A stretch of DNA of 7,975 nt from Methanobacteriota archaeon (GTDB taxonomy: Archaea; Hydrothermarchaeota; Hydrothermarchaeia; Hydrothermarchaeales; SZUA-236). The notes beneath the pieces were generated by a model. The model had not been told where the DNA came from. It ran no database searches and was given only the letters and a program-made list of their open reading frames with translations. Made by a program: the position numbers and the translations under genes. Of the stretch, positions 4,863-7,975 are shown piece by piece (positions within the stretch are counted from its first letter, which is position 1; each line of letters begins with the position of its first letter). The stretch covers positions 1 to 7,975 of the forward strand of contig RFHW01000120.1 of NCBI GenBank assembly GCA_003695745.1. Direction: 5' to 3'.

Positions 4863-7800
4863 CTATCCCTCCTTTAGTTTATATAAAATCTCCCTTCTCA
4901 CCTGCTCGATCGCCTCATCAACCCTCTCGATGTCGCTGCCGGAGCCCTGTCCGAAGTCCTCTTTTCCGCCTCCCTTGCCGCCGATTATCCTGCTTGCCTC
5001 ACCGACGAGGCTGCCCATGTGTATGGGGGCATCGCCTCTGACCCCGACAATGGACACCCCACCGTCCACCCCGAAGAGGACAGCGATCCTCCTGCTTGAG
5101 GAGGCAAGGGCCTTTGCAAGCTTCAGCACCTCCTTCGGCCCTCCCTCGGTCCTGCTGACGATGACCTCGTATCCACCGATCCGCTCGGCCTTGAAGTGCT
5201 TTGCCCTCTCCATGGCCTCCTCCTCCTTTGCCAGTTCAAGGGACTTTTTCAGGGCCTTCCAGAGCTCGAAGAGCTGCCTTGCGCCCTGCGCCAGCGCATT
5301 CGATCCCTCCCTGCCCATAGAGGGGAGCTCAACATCCCTGCCAAGGGACTTGATATCCCGGGCGTATCTCTCTGTCTCCTCAAGGAACCTCCGCACCGTG
5401 GCGGTGAGCTGGCTCTGCCTCACCGAAAAGGCCCTTGCGCCCTCAATGAGGGCCTTCTCCACCTCTTTTACAGCTCCAAGCCTTTCCACTGGGGGTTTGC
5501 TCCTGTCCCTGAAGGTCTGCTGAAGCCCCTCCACATGGGCGGTCCACTTCCGCAGCCCCTCTCTCATATCATCTGCCAGGAGGGGGGATGTTGAAAGCAG
5601 CCGCGCCGCCTCCTTCGCCGGGCCAAAGACCTCTCTCTCCACATGGCCCTCGGCCGCCTCCCCTGCAGCATATTCAAGCCTCACAACCCCGTCCTGTATC
5701 TTGGTGGAGCCGATCACCTTTATGATGCCGGCCTCAGAGCTGTTTTTCAGGTGGGTGCCCCCGCATGCCTCAACGTCGAGCTCATCGATGCGCACGATAC
5801 GGAGCTCCTTCCCGGGCACCGCTCCACCCTGATAGAGGCGGAACCCATACTCCCTCTCTGCAACATCCCGCCTCAATATCCGGCTTTGCACAGGAAGACC
5901 CCCTGCTACGACCTCATTGGCCCTCCGCTCTATCTCCTCTAAGAGCTGGGGGGAGAGCGCCTCGTAATGGGTGATGTCGAGCCGCGCCTTTTCAAGGGTC
6001 TTTTCAGCCCCGGCCTGCCAGATGTGCTCGCCCAGAAGCTCCCTTGCAACGCCGTTTATGATGTGGGTCGCCGTGTGGTGCTGGGCGAGCTGAAGCCTCC
6101 TCTCCCTCTCTATCCTTCCAGAGACGGTCTGGCCCTCCCTGAAGCTTGCGCCTTCCACCACATGGACCACCACATTGCCCTGCTTGAAGATGTCAGTAAC
6201 CCTGCAGCCCTCGATGGTGCCTATGTCATGGAGCTGGCCGCCGCTTGTGGGGTAGAAGGCGGTCCGATCAAGCACCACATACCGGCTGTCAAGGACCTTC
6301 AGGACCCGTGCCTCGAACTCCAGGAGCAGATAGTCATCGTAATAGAGGATCTCTGTGCCGGGGAGCCCTTCCAGTGGGAGCTCGATCTCCTTTCTGGTCT
6401 GCGCCTTAGACCCTGTTTTTTCATGCCTTCTTGCCACCTCTGCATAGAAGTCTGAGGGCACGGTGACATTGAGCCCTGCATCAGTGAGCATCTGAGGCGT
6501 TATCCCCTGCGAGTCATAGAGGGTGATAAGCCTGTTCAGATCCACCTCCCCTTTTATGGATGCCACGATCTGCCTTGACTTCCTCTTCGTGGCCTGGTGT
6601 TTCCTCTCCTCCACACTCAGGATCTCCGAGACCTCGTCAAGGTGCTCTGAAAGCTCAGGGTACTGGGGCCTGAGATAATCTGCATGCCAGCTGCACACAT
6701 CGATGAGCTCCAGGTTCCAGCCCTGTGTGGAGATGATGTCAAGGGCCCTTCGAAGAAGGCTCCTCAGGTTATAGCCGCCGCCAACGTTGGAGGGCAGCGC
6801 CCCGTCGGCAAGGGCCACAAGGAGTGACCGGGTGTGGTCCGCCACCGAGTAGAGACCTGCCAGAGGAACAACCTCCTCTTTCAAGGTTCTCAGCTCTATA
6901 CCTGTCTTTGACGCGATCAGCTTCCACGTCCTGTCAATATCCTCCGCCTCATCGAAGTTAAGGAGCCCGGAGTAGGGCAGGAACCTCTCGATCATCCCCT
7001 GATCCGGACTTATACCTGTTGCGCGGTATAGGTTCCTGATGGCGCCGCCGAAGTTGGCCTCATAGCTCGTGGCCGTCCCGTGGGTGAACCACGCCGGGCG
7101 CTCCTGGCCCATGCCCATGTCAAGGACCTTGATGGAGAGCTCACGGGGCGTGCCGGTGCGGATGTCATACTGCATGTACACCTGGTTCCCGATCTCAAGG
7201 CCCCGGCTGAAGAACTCCATGGAAGGCCCCATGTTCCCGCCGCCGGCCCAGGCATCCTCATGGAACTGCACCTCCTCCTTGGGGAGGCCCATGCCCTCCA
7301 CAAGCCAGCGGTAGATGTCACGGAGGTAATCGGCGGGCGCATACCGCTCCGGCGGCTCGAAGGCATGCTGCCCTATCATCACGAAACCTGTGTAGTGGCG
7401 GCCTGTGTAGCCCACATTGTCGATGTCGTTGAAGCGCAGGCAGAACTGGGGCACCACAAGGGGGTTCGCCGGCGGCTCGATCTCGCCTGACACCACATAG
7501 GGCTGGAAGTCATAGATCGAGGCCTGCACGAAATCGGTATCATCCCGCCACCGGGCAGCCACAGGATACCTCTGGATCGCGGTGTAGCCCAGACCCTCGA
7601 AGAGCCGGGAGAACTCCCTCCAGGTCTCGATGAAATCCATCTTCCGCCGGGCAGGCGAGTCGCCGATGAAGCTGTAGCCTCCGCTGCAGTCAGGCTCGCC
7701 GCAGACCTCCCGCGGCTCAACAGACCAAAAAGCGGTGCCGCAATTACTGCAGACCCCCCGGCTGAAGCCCTCCTCCTTCAAGACCTCCACAGGATAATAT

Positions 7801-7868
7801 CTCTCAGGCTCCCTGCTGGCCCTCTCCTTGAAGGCGGCCTTGATCCGTTTCTCATCCACAGGAGGCAT
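4863..7868 (-). CDS. alaS: Alanyl-tRNA synthetase, archaeal type
   Basis: This cytoplasmic enzyme charges tRNA(Ala) with alanine and hydrolyses mischarged Ser- and Gly-tRNA(Ala). The product is about 1001 residues, slightly long for archaeal AlaRS. In order (numbered from this ATG): a Cys cluster near the N-terminus (Cys40, Cys43, Cys56, Cys61) typical of archaeal enzymes; the class II catalytic core (about 75-370) with FNDIDNVGYTGRHYTGF and GGGNMGPSMEFF; an anticodon-arm helical region; the editing domain (about 520-735) with zinc motifs HHTATH (597-602) and CGGTH (702-706); a coiled-coil linker; and a DHHA1-type C-terminal domain with the Gly-rich GGKGGGKEDF (963-972). All key residues look intact. 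I chose the ATG at 7868 over a TTG one codon upstream because a TATA-like box is correctly placed for a leaderless message. It is the first gene of a row of closely packed minus-strand surface genes. Confidence 0.97.
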   Translation of the reverse strand: MPPVDEKRIKAAFKERASREPERYYPVEVLKEEGFSRGVCSNCGTAFWSVEPREVCGEPDCSGGYSFIGDSPARRKMDFIETWREFSRLFEGLGYTAIQRYPVAARWRDDTDFVQASIYDFQPYVVSGEIEPPANPLVVPQFCLRFNDIDNVGYTGRHYTGFVMIGQHAFEPPERYAPADYLRDIYRWLVEGMGLPKEEVQFHEDAWAGGGNMGPSMEFFSRGLEIGNQVYMQYDIRTGTPRELSIKVLDMGMGQERPAWFTHGTATSYEANFGGAIRNLYRATGISPDQGMIERFLPYSGLLNFDEAEDIDRTWKLIASKTGIELRTLKEEVVPLAGLYSVADHTRSLLVALADGALPSNVGGGYNLRSLLRRALDIISTQGWNLELIDVCSWHADYLRPQYPELSEHLDEVSEILSVEERKHQATKRKSRQIVASIKGEVDLNRLITLYDSQGITPQMLTDAGLNVTVPSDFYAEVARRHEKTGSKAQTRKEIELPLEGLPGTEILYYDDYLLLEFEARVLKVLDSRYVVLDRTAFYPTSGGQLHDIGTIEGCRVTDIFKQGNVVVHVVEGASFREGQTVSGRIERERRLQLAQHHTATHIINGVARELLGEHIWQAGAEKTLEKARLDITHYEALSPQLLEEIERRANEVVAGGLPVQSRILRRDVAEREYGFRLYQGGAVPGKELRIVRIDELDVEACGGTHLKNSSEAGIIKVIGSTKIQDGVVRLEYAAGEAAEGHVEREVFGPAKEAARLLSTSPLLADDMREGLRKWTAHVEGLQQTFRDRSKPPVERLGAVKEVEKALIEGARAFSVRQSQLTATVRRFLEETERYARDIKSLGRDVELPSMGREGSNALAQGARQLFELWKALKKSLELAKEEEAMERAKHFKAERIGGYEVIVSRTEGGPKEVLKLAKALASSSRRIAVLFGVDGGVSIVGVRGDAPIHMGSLVGEASRIIGGKGGGKEDFGQGSGSDIERVDEAIEQVRREILYKLKEG
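4867..4875 (-). promoter_or_regulatory. Shine-Dalgarno site of the mini VPEGN-tail gene within the alaS 3' end
   Basis: AAAGGAGGG on the minus strand precedes the ATG at 4856 by 10 bases and lies in the last alaS codons, so the small gene is likely read from the alaS message. Confidence 0.55.
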
Positions 7869-7893
7869 CAAATAGGCACGTTGAAGACAGGGG

Positions 7894-7900
7894 TAATAAA
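7894..7900 (-). promoter_or_regulatory. TATA-like box upstream of alaS, probably leaderless
   Basis: TTTATTA on the minus strand, preceded by an A-rich CCAAAAC stretch that could be a BRE, has its centre about 29 bases before the alaS ATG. No Shine-Dalgarno lies between, so initiation at or near the start codon is likely. This mirrors the layout upstream of the queC-like gene. Confidence 0.5.
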
Positions 7901-7912
7901 GGTTTTGGCACT

Positions 7913-7975
7913 TTATTCCTTCAGCGCCACGGTGAACATATACTGGGTTGTGGTCCTGAGCCTTCTTCTCACCAC
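7913..7975 (-). CDS. Possible C-terminal end of a gene upstream of alaS (partial)
   Basis: A minus-strand frame is open from the right edge to a TAA at 7915-7913 and encodes VVRRRLRTTTQYMFTVALKE. The basic, helix-like composition and position 44 bases ahead of alaS suit the end of a co-oriented gene, but 20 codons are too few to identify it. The opposite strand can be read as the hydrophobic start of a divergent membrane protein (GTG at 7932 or 7950), so the strand is unsettled. Confidence 0.3.
   Translation of the reverse strand: MVRRRLRTTTQYMFTVALKE

Noticed and set aside
6299..7720. Frames of 60-136 codons on both strands within alaS
   Set aside because: They lie inside an intact, highly conserved synthetase and have shadow-type composition (Arg/Ser/Pro-rich or mirrored hydrophobic).
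7932..7975. Divergent plus-strand start (GTG) of a hydrophobic protein
   Set aside because: The reading VNIYWVVVLSLLL looks signal-like and a TTTATT box lies upstream, but there is no ribosome site, the box-to-start distance is wrong for a leaderless start, and only 14 codons are visible. The minus-strand C-terminal reading was kept at low confidence instead.

Overview
The window looks archaeal. The AlaRS is of archaeal type, with an N-terminal Cys cluster. A small protein carries a class III (archaeal pilin-type) signal. An exosortase/archaeosortase-like membrane protein is present, and two transcription units begin at TATA-like boxes placed for leaderless mRNAs. The DNA is GC-rich and tightly packed, with several 4-base start/stop overlaps. 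I cannot resolve the lineage (euryarchaeal or DPANN-like).

Plus strand, 2-2898. A site-2-protease-like (M50) membrane metalloprotease enters from the left edge. It has an unusually long, charged, low-complexity N-terminal region. A GTGA overlap couples it to a small two-helix membrane protein with an OB-like beta domain. A QueC-family PP-loop enzyme follows behind its own TATA-like box; the family makes preQ0, the archaeosine precursor.

Minus strand, 7868 down to 2923. alaS leads a compact, probably co-transcribed row. It is followed by (1) a 68-residue protein made of a signal peptide, a short Pro-rich segment and a VPEGN/TM/KGRR tail like a PEP-CTERM sorting signal; (2) a small exosortase/archaeosortase-like transglutaminase-fold-free membrane enzyme with CxG and NxxRI motifs; (3) a membrane protein with a cytoplasmic coiled coil and an outer helical-repeat domain; and (4) a class III prepilin-like protein. 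The last four genes overlap or nearly abut and most have strong Shine-Dalgarno sites. The simplest reading is a cell-surface cassette: a dedicated sorting enzyme and its tiny substrate, with a pilin and a membrane scaffold. That joint role is inference from motifs and gene order.

The queC-like and pilin genes converge across 24 bp. At the right edge, a short minus-strand frame may be the C-terminus of a gene upstream of alaS. No tRNA, rRNA, CRISPR array or insertion sequence was seen, and no gene-free stretch exceeds 300 bases.
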